Part shown: positions 11,085 through 22,737 of the stretch, in pieces
Numbering within the stretch: position 1 is the first letter of the stretch
How the letters are laid out: each line of letters begins with the position of its first letter
NCBI GenBank assembly: GCA_963971575.1
Contig: OZ020618.1
Span: 33,582,731-33,646,730, forward strand
Reading direction: 5' to 3'
DNA: 64,000 nucleotides
DNA from: Liopterus haemorrhoidalis
Taxonomy: Eukaryota > Arthropoda > Insecta > Coleoptera > Dytiscidae
Program-made: the position numbers and the translations under genes
Notes under the pieces: model-generated
Told to the model about the DNA's origin: nothing
What the model saw: only the letters and a program-made list of their open reading frames with translations
The model's database searches: none

Positions 11085-12844
11085 TTGTTTTCCCTAAGAC
11101 CAACAACAGAGAATATTAGTCAAGATCCTGTTAAGTTCCTACCTAGGAGTAACCATTGGTATAAATCTCAGTTGGGAAAAACATGCGGAAACAACAGCGG
11201 AAAAATTACGCAAAGCAATCTACTGCATAAGAAATCTAAAATCTAAGGTACCCAGAAATGCCCTGGTTGAGTCGCACATAACATATGCTTTGCTAGCTTG
11301 GGGACACTCCACACATACCCAAAGAATTTTTCGATTACAACGGCGAGTTGTTAGAGTGATTTGTGATTTGCCGTCCTTATATAAATTCTACTGCCTTGTT
11401 TACATGCATCTAACCAAAGATAATTTCAAAACGCCGGTACAAATTCATAAATATGAGACGAGAGGGAAACACTTTTAAGACCAGCATACATTAGAGTAGG
11501 TTGTGCAAGATACTCAATTAATTATTATTGCACTAAATTTTATCTGAGAATATTAAAGGTTTGCGTCTCCACTCATTTAGAAATATTTTAAAGTCATTTT
11601 TAAGGAAAATGCGTTTACTTTAATTATGAAGAGTTCCTTACAAATGATTTCAGTAATGTAAGTTATTAGAAATAAGTAGAGCCCTGCGCGGATAAGCTTT
11701 TCTGTATCCGCATCCGATCCGCATCCGCACATCCATGATCCGCATCCGATCCGCATCCGCAGCTTTTGTAAATAACGAATCCGCATCCAATCCGCATCCG
11801 CAAAAATATCCGCACTACAGGTTTTGCTGTTAGTTTGGAAAGAACTAACATATTTCGCCTGTTTAGGTAATCTCTGCTCTAAAACGCTACTGAAAATGTT
11901 TGGATTTACCAGAGTATTTATTACTAACCTAACCTAAGGGACCCCAAAACTTTTAAGGCCTAGATGCGCTAATAACTTATTTAAATCTAGAGAGAGATAA
12001 CAATTTTGGGGGGCCTAAGCGTTATTTTTCGTAGGGAGTAAGTGGCGTGCTGCTTTTTTTAATATTGAATTTTAAAAAAAAATCAGAAAAGTTACTTAGA
12101 AGACTCTTACGACATTTCGCGCATGGCGTTGCAACTTTTTCAAATAGCAACATGTGTCATTTTTCAAATTTTTGGGATCTGCAAGACTTTTTACTTCGGG
12201 TAGTATAAAAAAATTGGCAGGTTACATAATAAAATTTTCGAGAAAAAATTATGTCGGTAAATTTTGGTATTTAAATAAAACTTACTAATCAGTTTTATGT
12301 AAAAAAAAAAATCTTTATCAGATTTAAAAGCCAGAATTAGAGCAGAGGTAGGAAGAATTACGTCGAAAGTGTACCAGGAAACTTTTGTCCAAAATATTAT
12401 TTTCTATAATATAGTCAATAATAAAAAGAAAGTTAAGTTGATTGTCTCAACTCAGTCTTGATCATGGACAATTGTCTTAATAAAAATAACATAATGTGAG
12501 ATTGAATGCTACAAAATATCATGTATATACAGACAACCGAAAATAACCGAGGACTGCGTAGTCAGAACACAATTTCTTGTTTCTCCGAAAGTAACCGAAG
12601 ATTTAATGTTCACGCGGATATTGCGGATAAGCGGATATGACATTTAATCCGCATCCGATCCGCATCCGCATGGTTTAAATGATAATTTATCCGCATCCGC
12701 AGAAAAGTTGCGGATATCCGCGGATAATCCGCGGATACCCGCGGATTTGCAGGGCTCTAGAAATAAGTATTTATGTAACCATTTTGTAAAGGCGTGTGTA
12801 AAAATGTAAATTTTAAAACACCATTAAATATTATTATTATTAAA
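11085..12844 (+). pseudogene. Non-LTR retrotransposon (jockey/CR1-like) C-terminus, split by a hAT insertion
   Basis: From about 11141 the frame reads YLGVTIGINLSWEKHAETT, then a segment with LRKAIYCIRNL, then HITYALLAWGHSTHTQRIF and RLQRRVVRVICDL, ending in KYETRGKHF at 11478. These are the end of the reverse transcriptase and the thumb/C-terminal region of jockey- or CR1-like LINE ORF2, including the VKFLGVTI motif and the FRLQRR motif. A CCTA insertion near 11135 breaks the frame inside KFLGVTI, and a further shift lies just upstream. Decayed C-terminal codons continue to about 11665. The hAT element 11677-12759 then interrupts, and the LINE 3' end resumes after it, finishing with TTTAAAACACCATTAAATA and a (TTA)n tail at 12842. 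The copy is 5'-truncated and inactive. Clade assignment is by motif memory only. Confidence 0.82.
11677..12759. mobile_element. hAT-type non-autonomous element, 1083 bp, nested in a LINE
   Basis: The perfect inverted ends are TAGAGCCCTGC and GCAGGGCTCTA. A perfect 8-bp duplication, GAAATAAG, flanks it at 11669-11676 and 12760-12767. Both subterminal zones are packed with GCGGAT/ATCCGC units in opposite orientation, a likely transposase-binding array. No transposase is recognisable in the interior. It sits inside the LINE remnant 11085-12844, so it arrived after the LINE. The short frames at 11577-11851 are translations of the ATCCGC repeats. Confidence 0.9.
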
Positions 12845-14157
12845 GAAGGGGGGTTTGTAGTCTCGCCAGTACCGTTCAGGTTTGCCCGCAACGCGTTCGG
12901 CACAGACCTGACGCTCTATTATTATTATTATTATTATTATTATTTAACAGATGAGGACGGAAAAGATGTTTTTGGCAACGGTGCATATTATATTTTTTGA
13001 GCGACCAAAAGTAATTTTAATTAGAAAAAATAAATTTATTTATTTTAATTAACTACATAATTTTAAACATTCGCTTGTTATTGAACCAACATCACTATCG
13101 TAGATGGCGTTGGCATCCAGCGGCCTAAAAAGTAAGCGAAAAAAGATTTACGTTTTTGATATAGTCGACTAAAAAATCTTAATTTTTTTAAATGTGTGCA
13201 ATATACACAGCCCTGATAAAGAGTTGTGACTGTTGATTGTTTTTGTTTTTATTATTTCGTATGGCATAACGCCTAGGGATCAGAGATAAGTAATCGAGAC
13301 CGCCGGCTTTACTTGCCCTCCGAAGCACGCCCCATATTCCGAAATTAGAATTCAGAGATACAGTTACTCATTTAAGCTGAGTGGGTGAAACGTCAAGAAT
13401 TATTTTGAAAAATGTTTTGCGCGTTCTGGGAATCGTTCTCACAAGCCCACACTTACAAAGCGAGCAACTACACTACTGCAACCATAAATATTATGTAGTA
13501 AAATGGTTGCATACGGAGCGCAGGATCAAATCCAGAGACCACTTCGGAATTTTCCCTTCCAACACTGTGCAGTTAGCTCAGATTGAATCAGCGTCAAGAG
13601 TTTATTTTTAATAACAATACCGGTCGAAACGTCAGGCTTACCACGTGGCTCTTATATTATACCGACTGTCTAAAAATTGAGAGCTTACCTTCTCTACCCT
13701 CATGCGCCATCTAGATATGGGGAACCTGTTAATAAAATAATAATAATACATCCACGGAAGTACGTAAGACATACCGAGAGGTGAAAATAATAATAATAAT
13801 AATAATAATATTGAATTTTATCCGAGAATCTTAACCTGGGATCTCTGGTGGTCAACGATATGAATTCAAGGGGTCAACGCTCGAAGTAATATATAAAAAC
13901 TTTTATTTTCTTATTGTTATTTAAATTTTATACAAAATTAATAAACATCTTCTCTTCTTATTAATCAAGACTAATTTAACTGGTAGCATTAAGTTGCGCT
14001 CACAATTTGATCTAATTTAACTACTTGGCTTTGTCACATTGTCACATACTTCAAATCGGATTTTTGAATTGGTCCGCGGTACAAAAAAGATTAAGAACTT
14101 TTTCATTTCTTATTGCATTATTATTGTTATTAAAAAATAATTCCTTATTAGGGCCAT
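12845..14157. other. No gene; TTA/AAT microsatellites and unclassified repeat tails
   Basis: (TTA)n runs at 12917-12944. An AATAATAATA tail at 13733-13748 ends a G+C-richer block (13260-13735) that looks like an unclassified retroposon 3' end. A second (AAT)n run lies at 13787-13811. The block at 13260-13610 contains a 76-codon frame that I do not recognise. Nothing here supports a host gene. Confidence 0.4.
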
Positions 14158-14407
14158 CAGGCGCGAATTCAAGGGGATGGTCCTCGGGTCTGGACCCCCC
14201 CAGGAATAGAAAAAACATATAATTATTTAATAAAAACTTAGCAATTGAAAATAAAAATCACCTTTTTTATTATTAAATATAAAATTATAATCAAAGTTAA
14301 ATTCATATATAAGCCCACCCTCTCCGTAAAATAAAAATAATAAATTTGTATTATTTTACGGCTATTTTTTCGAAATGGACCCAGACAATTTTTTGGGTGC
14401 GCGCCTG
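14158..14407. mobile_element. hAT-type MITE, 250 bp
   Basis: The left end is CAGGCGCGAATTCAAGGGG and the right end is TGGGTGCGCGCCTG, inverted. The flanks AGGGCCAT (14150-14157) and ACGGCCAT (14408-14415) match at 7 of 8 positions. Both termini pair G-runs with C-runs. It has no coding potential. An orphan end of similar sequence is at about 8200-8211. Confidence 0.8.
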
Positions 14408-14415
14408 ACGGCCAT

Positions 14416-15068
14416 GCATGTATATGACATTTTTTCACTACACCTTGCGCATGACTATACAAGTAAAATATCAAAATATGATAATTTCTTCCCTGAAAAC
14501 ATAAATGAGTTATTTAAACAAATTAACATCGATACACAGATTTAATATAATACTAACATGACAACATTTTACTATTTTACATTATGTTACTGCGAAAAAT
14601 GCCTTTACATGTTAAATGGTGCTTTTGACCTATGTAGGTATATGTTGTTTACATAGTTTATTTTGAAGATAAATTAACTTAACCTGAAGCCTTGATATCT
14701 CTCTAAATATTGTCACCAACAGATAAAAGTTTTCATGTCGCCTTTTAAATTGAATGAACCTTATCGGATAAAAACTTGGTGTCATTGAACTGCATGATGT
14801 AATTTTGACATAAAATTTATTGACTGTTATTAAATATAATAATATCCGGACTTAACAAAAATACACAAGAATTGAAAGCAAAATTTTCGCAGAAAGAGTT
14901 CATATGGAAATGAACAGCAGTGGCGGTAAAACTAAAATGGGCCCTCTATTATTTTAAATAGAATGGAAATATTTGTATATAGGCCTCGATGGGCCCTCCA
15001 GCTTCGTGGGCACCGGGAGGCCGCCCAGTCCGCCCACCGCTTAATTTGCCTCTGCAGCACAGTTAAAC
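14416..15068. other. No gene; possible hAT left end
   Basis: At 14928 a CAGTGGCGGTAAAAC sequence resembles a hAT left end, and CCGCCCACCGCTT at 15031-15043 could be a decayed right end, but no target duplication is visible. Otherwise nothing is recognisable. Confidence 0.35.
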
Positions 15069-15093
15069 TTCGTTCACAGCTCTAAAATTACTT

Positions 15094-15184
<91 letters not shown>

Positions 15185-15682
15185 TATATATTCACTGTGC
15201 GTTGCGGATAAATTTAATAGACAGTTTTATCGTTTAATGACAGCGTTCACAGCTAACAAAATTAATGCGTAACGAATGTTGTGACGTCTATGTTTTTCAA
15301 ACCAATTACGAAGGAATAAATGTATTTATGTGACCCCCCATCAGCAAGATCGTGATTTCTTACTAAATTTTAATAACAAAATTATAGCCGCAACTACAGC
15401 AATTCTTTTTCGTTTCACGATTTCCTAAATTTGTTGAAATTTGTGTGACAGTATCTTTTAGGTTATGTAAAGTAGATAGCTAATGTGTGTTTATATGTGA
15501 GTCTAATTAAAACAGCGCACTAACTATAGGTTTGGAAAACGGTCTACCATCTACAACGCATAGTTTATTAAACTTAGAGCTATGGACGGTCGTTTGCGTT
15601 ACCATATGACAATTTTGTTAGTCACAATCAACAGTGCACAAGTAATAGCGTTTAGTCTTCTAATTTTAGAACTGTGAACGCA
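15069..15682. mobile_element. Family D MITE copy 1, interrupted by (AT)n
   Basis: Inverted ends: left CTTCGTTCACAGCTCTAAAA, right TTTTAGAACTGTGAACGCAG. The interior from about 15485 (GTGTTTATATGTGAGTCTAA onward) aligns block by block with the interior of 31733-32294, so these are two copies of one family. A second copy of the left-end motif occurs at 15242, after the (AT)n run. The target duplication is not clear, so the superfamily is unassigned. Confidence 0.65.
15097..15182. repeat. (AT)n microsatellite
   Basis: About 43 uninterrupted AT units inside the family D element. Length is likely to vary between individuals and assemblies. Confidence 0.95.
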
Positions 15683-15689
15683 GGTTTAC

Positions 15690-17475
15690 TCTCATACTGT
15701 AAACTAGGGTTTTATTCTGAGCATAACTTGTTTACTTTAGGAGCGCTGTAACTTTAGTTACTTTAGGAGCGCTTCATAGTCGTTTGATTTTGTATAAAAA
15801 ACAATAAAATAAAAAGTATTTTATTCTGTAGCCTGTTTGTTAATATTAGTCGCTATTCGCTGTTAACCTAACGCCAAGTGCGTAACAAGTGTATTAAGCG
15901 CCGATGGCAAGAGTATAACTTGGTCGCCCTCTTGGTTACGGCCTCCTGGTTACGTGCCTGCCGAACATCAACCGTTGGCGTTAGCAGTGCAGTGTTATTT
16001 ACATCCCTGTTAAATTAATAGATCTGTTTAGAATATCATCTCAAGATAAACTTTGCTTAAATTAACCAAATGAGGTCTTACACGATTATTTGTATTTTAC
16101 TTGATGAGTACACACGTTTTTGTTATAAAGTTCATTCTCAATAACTGTGAAATGACATGGTTAATTTAGTTTTCAATATTAGAATATAATGTATTTAACT
16201 TGTAAGCCTTACTAAGTCGTTATATTTGGCACTCAAAGATTGGTAGCCCTTTGCTACGTTGCAGTGTCTTAAACAGTGTTCGAATATTCGTTATTCAAGT
16301 AAAACAAATTCGAACATTTGAAATTAAAATATTCAACATTTTTATTTATTTTCCTTTTGTTCTTTGGCGTTAACAACTTTGGCTATTAGCCAGATAATGA
16401 AGGAAGAGATTAAGGGTTTTTAAAATTTTGATTACAGTTAGATATTTTCTGATTTAATATAGCTATAAATAATTACATAAATATCTAGAGAGTTAGTAGC
16501 AAGAATGTTAGGTTGTATATGGAAAATTTGAAGTTTGAAATAATCTCATTAATATTTAGAAAATAATAAATTATTCGGGTAATAAAATATTTGACTTGAT
16601 TTCTAACTCTATATCATAATTCATATTAGCCCCTTTACTCCCTAGGATATATAGTTTTCCATCTCTTTTTAGAAGTGGTTGAATATAACTTTACTCTTTT
16701 GACATTTGTATACAAATAACTGGCAACACAGCGAAATTATCAATTACTACGTCATTTACTATGAAAGAACTTTACTTACACATTTGTGCTATATGGTATA
16801 TAATAAGTGTGATATTGAATTTCATGTAGCGGTCCTCATAACCCCCAAATATTCATATTCTCAAAATCTGCATTGAACAAAAACGAGTCGTTGCTTCATT
16901 TTAAACAATTTTATTTATTTACATTTTTGCGTCAACAAAGGAAAGGACATCGTTATTGGGAGAACCCATTAGAGAGTATGAAAAAAACTACCCCATTTGC
17001 CCTGTACTACATTCTAACGTTTGAACGGACGATACATCTACAGTATTGTACGATTTTATCCCTTTAGAAAATATTAATTGTATTAAGGATTAAGGTATAA
17101 CTATCTATATAAATTATATTGATTAGTTAAATATTTTTAGTCATCTGTCACGATTGGGTTTACTTATTCCAAGATTGCATTTTTAGCGTTCATGGTTAAA
17201 TACACATCATGTTCTGAGAAAAAATGTTGGTAACCATAATTATAGAATAAAAAGACAAAGATCATAAGTTTATCATTTCAAGAAAGAAAAAAAAAAAAAA
17301 AACTGAAACATCTGGTCGGAAGATTTTTTGGGGTTTTGGTTATATTTTGTCGTAGATTCCTATTGATTTCAAGTATTGGAGAATATTTTCGATATTTTGC
17401 ATATTGTTTGACAGCGCTGTATTTCCATTTTTATCCTGTTGGAAAATATTCAATTTTGGCCGATGAGGACCCATA
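15690..17475. other. No recognisable feature
   Basis: AT-rich DNA. A small direct repeat of ACTTTAGGAGCGCT occurs at about 15736 and 15760. A poly-A run is at 17287-17302. The frame at 16873-17067 resembles no family known to me. Confidence 0.4.
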
Positions 17476-18118
17476 TTTTTACCGGCCGCCAACATATATA
17501 AGGGAGGTATTGTGATCATACCGATTTAGAGATTTCGATGGATCTCCGCGAATTGAGGTCCCTACATAACGTTTTGACTATTTTTAGCATGATGTCTGTC
17601 GGTCTGTCTGTCCGTCCGTCTGTCCATCTGTCCGTCCGCCTGTCTGTCTGTGTAAACGTGTAGAGCAAATTCGGCTAAAAGGATTTTTATGAAACTTCAT
17701 ATTTAAGCTTCTGCCATCAATGGCACGAGTTGATCAACTTTTGGCAAAAATCGGTTGACTAAAAATGGGAGTTTACTCGTGTCGATTTTAAGATTTTTGC
17801 GAATATTCAGCAACAGAAAAATATTTCGAAAAAATTTATTTAACAAAAGTTGCTATAAATGCAATAACTAATAACTTTTATTTGAGATGTTTTTTGATGT
17901 CACGAAAAAATTCGAAAGATTTGTCGTAAATTTTTGTAAAATTTTTTAAACGTTACATATAAGTCTCAAATTTATACTTATATGTAACGTTTCCATGGTC
18001 ATGATAAATAATATCTCTGTTAAAAAATATTAGGCCAAGTTATTTCTACTCTGCTGCTAGAATATATTTTATACAAGTACTTTATAATGGCGGTCGGTCC
18101 TGTGGTGGCTACAGCGGA
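17476..18118 (+). mobile_element. Family B HINE-like element, full copy
   Basis: The 5' end is TTTTTACCGGCCGCC (17476-17490). The internal GTCTGTCTGTCCGTC microsatellite lies at about 17590-17652. At the 3' side the inverted subterminal repeat GGCGGTCGGT (18089-18098) is followed at once by a hairpin, CTGTGG-TGG-CTACAG (18100-18114). The subterminal repeat, microsatellite and 3' hairpin in this order match DINE-1/HINE elements mobilised by Helentron rolling-circle transposases. No Rep/helicase frame is present, so the copy is non-autonomous. Confidence 0.65.
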
Positions 18119-18147
18119 TTTTATATTAATAATTTTGTTTCATAGTT

Positions 18148-18202
18148 AAGCACGTTAGTTTTATTAAAATATACAGTATATTTTAATAAAACTAACGTGC
18201 TT
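18148..18202. repeat. Perfect 27-bp-arm palindrome
   Basis: The arm 18148-18174 is the exact reverse complement of 18176-18202, with one base (18175) between them. There is not a single mismatch in 27 pairs. It lies 30 bp beyond the end of the family B element. It would extrude or transcribe as a long hairpin. Confidence 0.97.
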
Positions 18203-18389
18203 CATTCGATTCATTTTCACGTTTAAGTACTTGTCACAAATCACAACGACCGAACTAAGCTACGGGACACCGGCCGTAATTCACTAATACATACAACACT
18301 AACCTTCGCCGCTGTTGCCGTTACTAGTAAATTTTTGCTAATATGTAGATAAGAACATTAGATATTGCATGTGGCAACGCTGTATCTTG

Positions 18390-18409
18390 GGACACTCCGT
18401 GGAGTGTCC
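18390..18409. repeat. 9-bp hairpin
   Basis: GGACACTCC and GGAGTGTCC are separated by GT. It is a short perfect stem of unknown role. Confidence 0.7.
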
Positions 18410-18616
18410 GAGCGTTGTTTTCTTGATATAGATTTTTTAAATCTAACATTTATATGAAAAATCTTTGAATAAGAAATAATAAAAATAAAAATATGCAGAT
18501 ATATACTACTTTAATGCAATTTTGAAGAAGTATAAATAAAGTATTAAATTTAGCTTTTTTACTAAAAATTTTTAGGAGGTCACTGTCCCAGCGCCTCCCT
18601 GTCTCAGCCGCCACTG

Positions 18617-19322
18617 TTTAAACTACAGGATATTTCAAACGTTTAAGTTGTCACTAGCTAACTTTATAATGAGTAAATGGGCTTTTACTAAACAAAATGA
18701 TCAAAAGCTTCATTCAATCGATAAAAATTACTAGATTTGAAAATCTAGTTCCGCTTTAACCAAAGAAACAGACTATAAGTAGAATATAACAAGGTCAAAT
18801 AAAGTGTATGTTTCGGTTGATGGGTTGTACTTTGAAGTAGGTACGACTTGAAAGTGCAATATTTTTTATTATATATTTTTGTGTTAAAATTAAAATGGAA
18901 GGTACTTTGAACACTTGTAAATATAAATATTTTACTTTCAAGTCATTTATAGGGAATATAATCGTCATTTAAAAATATCACAGTTTTTTGTCAACCGTAA
19001 AAGATATTAAAAAAATGTTTAAGTAAAAGTTGTTGAAAAGCTCTATCCAAAGATATCCAATATGACATACGTTCCCATTTAAAAATCGAAATTGTCCTTG
19101 ATATATATCCTGTACTTCCGGTTTTTTTCGCAAAATTTCGATACTACCATTCAATTTTGTGGATAAATTTCAGTTCAAAATTTTTCCCAACTTGCTCCTA
19201 CTTCGCCTTTTCGAAAAAACTCGTGTTCCCATTATCTTCATACACCATATATATGGGGGGGCCGCAGACAATATTTACATAATTTCGGGTAGTCCCAGGC
19301 CAGAAAAGGTTGAGAAACACTG
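18617..19322. mobile_element. hAT family E, left-truncated copy
   Basis: From TTTAAACTACAGG onward this aligns with the right-hand part of the hAT element 24906-26630, including its mariner-type MITE. It ends with AAAAGGTTGAGAAACACTG, the right terminus of that family. The left end is missing: 18603-18616 reads CTCAGCCGCCACTG, which looks like the right end of another hAT element joined here. This copy lacks the family C insertion present at 25604-26298 and so acts as an empty site. Confidence 0.7.
18626..18773. mobile_element. mariner-type MITE (TA target) inside hAT family E
   Basis: The ends are inverted around AGTTCCGCTTTAACCAAAGA and its left counterpart, with TA on both sides (18624-18625, 18774-18775). 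It is the same family as 25149-25317, 37617-37794 and the best copy, 40313-40721. Because both family E hAT copies carry it at the same place, it inserted before they amplified. Confidence 0.6.
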
Positions 19323-20251
19323 ATCTAGACATAGTTATATATTAGGCATTCATTATTCATAAAATTAAAAAATATTCCAGCTAAGGAAAAAAATACTTAT
19401 CGTAAGAAACCATTTTGTTACAAGCTTGCTTACGCGATTAATAAACAAATACATATGTTTAAGTTAATGATATTATGAGTATTTAAATATGTATTATCAG
19501 AATTTATCATTAGTTTAAATTAAAAATTACATAAAATTATCACAAAATAAACAGTATTGCTCAACATGTGTTAGACTATAAACATAAACACAAAATAAAT
19601 GCATTCCATTGAACATGATGTAATCGTATTATAAAAATATCTTTATCCCCACCAAATTATCATTTCATTCACTACTATTTTATCTCTTCACGACTGATAA
19701 ACTTTAACCACAAGGGTAATCAAAAAAAAAAAAAAAACTAAACATCTCAAATATCCGGAACAGTTAAAATAATTTATACTATTTTTCCGGAAGCTCCATC
19801 CGGCCAAACAAACAATTTGTCCTATTTACTCTCTGTGAACGAAACGAACAGGAAACAGTGTTGAACTGGTTGGTTGTGTTCAAACATAAGGCGCCTTCTG
19901 TAATGTCAGGTGTAATTTATGGGGGAAACGTGTTAAATTAGGCACCGACGATCCCCTGCTTAGTCAAAGGTTGCCTGTATTGTCACTGTGGTCAAATTAG
20001 AATTGAAATTGTGTGTGGCAGATGACATATGCTGGTAAGACTCAGCTGTCTGACAATTATTGGAATTGTATTTCGGCCAATGTGTTGTAGAGATAATATT
20101 TATGTTAGTTTGTATCTGGATTGGGCTTAATTAGTATGGTTCAGGGAATTTTTCAAATGGTACGCATGATATATATGATCAATTCGGAGAATTGTTAGAA
20201 TGAATCTCGTACAATATGCTATTATGATATAGTAATATTAAAATAAAAAAA
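19323..20251. other. No recognisable feature
   Basis: AT-rich sequence with a poly-A run at 19721-19735. No coding frame or element end is supported. Confidence 0.4.
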
Positions 20252-20858
20252 TCAGCTGTGGCCACCACATGATCGACCGCCATCATAAAGTACTTATATA
20301 AAATACATTCTAGCAGCAGAGTAGAAATAACTTGGCCTAATATTTTCTAACAGAGATATTATTTATCATGACCATGGAAACGTTACATATAAGAATGAAA
20401 TTATTCGAAATTTTTCGTTTTATCAAAAAACGTCTCAAATAAAAGTTATTAGTTATTGCTTTTATAGCAACTTTTGTTCAATAAATTTTTTCGAAATATT
20501 TTTCTGCTGTGAAATATTCACAAAAATCTTAAAATCGATACGAGTAAACTCTTTTTTAGTCAACCGATTTTTACCAAAAGTTGATCAACTTGTGCCATTG
20601 ATGGCGGAAGCTTAAATATGAAGTTTCATAAAAATTCTTTCAGCCGACTTTGCTCTACACGTGTACACAGACAGACGGACGGACAGATAGACAGACAGAC
20701 AGACGGACGGACGGATAGACAGACCGACAGACATCATGCTAAAAATAGTCAAAACGTTATGTAGGGACCTCAATTCGTGGAGATCCATCGAAATCTCGAA
20801 GTGTCAAAATCGGTATGATCACAATACCTCCCTTATATATGTTGGCGGTCGGTAAAAA
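20252..20858 (-). mobile_element. Family B HINE-like element, full copy, opposite strand
   Basis: It reads from the right: TTTTTACCGACCGCC at 20858-20844, a (GTCT)n-type microsatellite at about 20665-20732, and a 3' subterminal repeat followed by the hairpin CTGTGG/CCACAG-type stem near 20252-20268. The body aligns with 17476-18118 in inverted orientation, including the ATTGAGGTCCCTACATAACG and TTGATCAACTT blocks. No target duplication is visible, as expected for rolling-circle elements. Confidence 0.68.
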
Positions 20859-21128
20859 TAAACCCTGCCGCATATTACCTTACTACTATTCGTGGAGAAA
20901 ACATCGAACCGCTCGCACCGGTATATTGGTTTAAAAACATTAGAAACACCCCTTTTTCAAACTAATGAAAATGATCCAGACCAAAATCGGCCTCTTCGCT
21001 TCTTCCGCAATTATTTTCTTATTTTAATATTACTATACCAGAGCCGGGAATCCGGGAATATAAATAAATAAAGTATTTCAGTTACTTTCTGGTATTTGTA
21101 ATATTGTCTTTCAAATACTTCAAAAAAA

Positions 21129-21277
21129 TCAGCTATGGCCATCACAGAACCGACCGCCATGACAAAGTACTTGTATAAAATACATTTCTAGCAGCAGAGT
21201 ACAAATAACTTGGCCTAATATTTTCTAACAGAGGTATTATTTATCATGACCATGGAAACGTTACATATAAGTATGAA
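21129..21277 (-). mobile_element. Family B 3'-end fragment
   Basis: Carries AGCTATGGCCATCACAG, the ACCGACCGCC subterminal repeat and the CATGACCATGGAAACGTTAC block of family B, then stops. It is a 5'-truncated piece in the same orientation as 20252-20858. Confidence 0.65.
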
Positions 21278-22540
21278 AAAATAAATACTTTCGAAATATT
21301 ATCTGCAGATATAGCCATGTGTAGATACAGATATGGTATAAAACACAACTCTTGAAACTATCTCCAGTCAGATTTAGTTTGAAGTATCGATACTTTTTCT
21401 TACGTACCAACTTAACGTTTATTTAAATTTAATTTTTTTTTATTATTATTCTTTTTTTCTGTTTTACTTTTTTTAATAATCCTGATTGATATCAGGTATT
21501 GTAAATAAAAACTATACAGGCTAATTGTTGATATAACTAAATATAAACTAGCATATTTCAACGATATTTATAAATTGGTTATAACTAAAGCACGGATTTT
21601 ACGTAAATGCATATTCTAAACTAAATGCGTATCCCAAAAAAGTCTTTCATTTTTGCGAATCTAATAAAATGACGTTATTTCATACGTTTTTATTTTGCAT
21701 ATTTTGCATAATCTCACAATTTTGTGCATAAAAGTTAATTAAATGATAATAAACACATTTATTTTGTTTTAAGGTTACACCTTATACAAAAGAAAAGAGA
21801 GCTCGATTCATAAAATTATTTAAAAAAAATATAAATAAACAAGATACCCACTAAGGGTATTTACATAATTCCTAGAAAAACAATATGACAATGTGTATAA
21901 GATACTATTGCTAACAGATTGCCAAATGTGTAATAACAGTTTAATATGAACTATATCCTACTATAGTAGTTATTGAAATTATATAATGATTATTGTTATT
22001 ACATTATTTTGAAAAATTGTTAATACATACTTTATTTATTCTTACACTAATTACTCATTTAGGCAAAAACTTCTTGTACGTAATGCTGAACAAATATAAT
22101 AGTACAGACTATTAAGCTTAGGTAGGTATAAAAGTTACTTAATTGCATATAAATGCATATTTTACATAATACAGATATTTAAAGTATTTGATTTATTTAT
22201 TCTTTTTATTTATTTTTTTTGTGCCAAAATAAATACATCCATCATTTTCGATCAATATCCATTTTCTGACACTCTTGTCAAAAATGTTAAAATTCAACGT
22301 AACAGCGCATGCGCGTGCAGTAAATATTGCCTCTCGATAAGGTGAGTTAACACCTCGCGTTAACAAATATTATATTAACGCTTACCTTAACAAACGCACT
22401 TACAGAATAGTATTTTTGGATAAAGGCGTTAGACATGGTGTTAAAATAAAAATATTAACCTAACGTTAATTTTAACGCATTTCTCACAAAATACTCCCGC
22501 CTAGGTGTTGAATGCCTCCATCTGTCGCTTTTTACTCCAG
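21278..22540. other. No recognisable feature
   Basis: AT-rich. The segment 22330-22500 repeats TTAACG-type words in both orientations but has no clear element ends. Confidence 0.4.
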
Positions 22541-22544
22541 AGAG

Positions 22545-22619
22545 AGTTTTAGAAGTTCAAAAGTTTGAATGACGTTGGAAGATTGAAAGTGTAGTGAAAA
22601 ATATAATGTAAAACAGCCT
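22545..22619. mobile_element. Solo right end of the 22738-22967 MITE family
   Basis: It ends in ATATAATGTAAAACAGCCT followed by TAA. It forms a long inverted repeat with 22738-22797 (arms about 60 bp, spacer about 115 bp). It is probably a broken older copy. Confidence 0.6.
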
Positions 22620-22737
22620 TAAGACTGACAGGATCTATAAGAACCTGAAACGTAATACGGGCTCCGTCAATTAAAATTTCGGACAAGTGTTGATATTCAA
22701 CGCTCGACACAGACTAAAGGCTGTTCTACATTATACT

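Noticed and set aside
11577..11851. Minus-strand frames rich in GCGSDAD
   Set aside because: They read through the ATCCGC repeats of the hAT element 11677-12759.
11921..11937. CTAACCTAACCTAA resembling the insect telomere repeat TTAGG
   Set aside because: Fewer than three units, inside a hAT element; not a telomeric array.
17590..17652. Regularly spaced GTCTGTC/GTCCGTC units suggestive of a direct-repeat array
   Set aside because: It is a simple microsatellite with no unique spacers; no CRISPR-like structure exists anywhere in the window.
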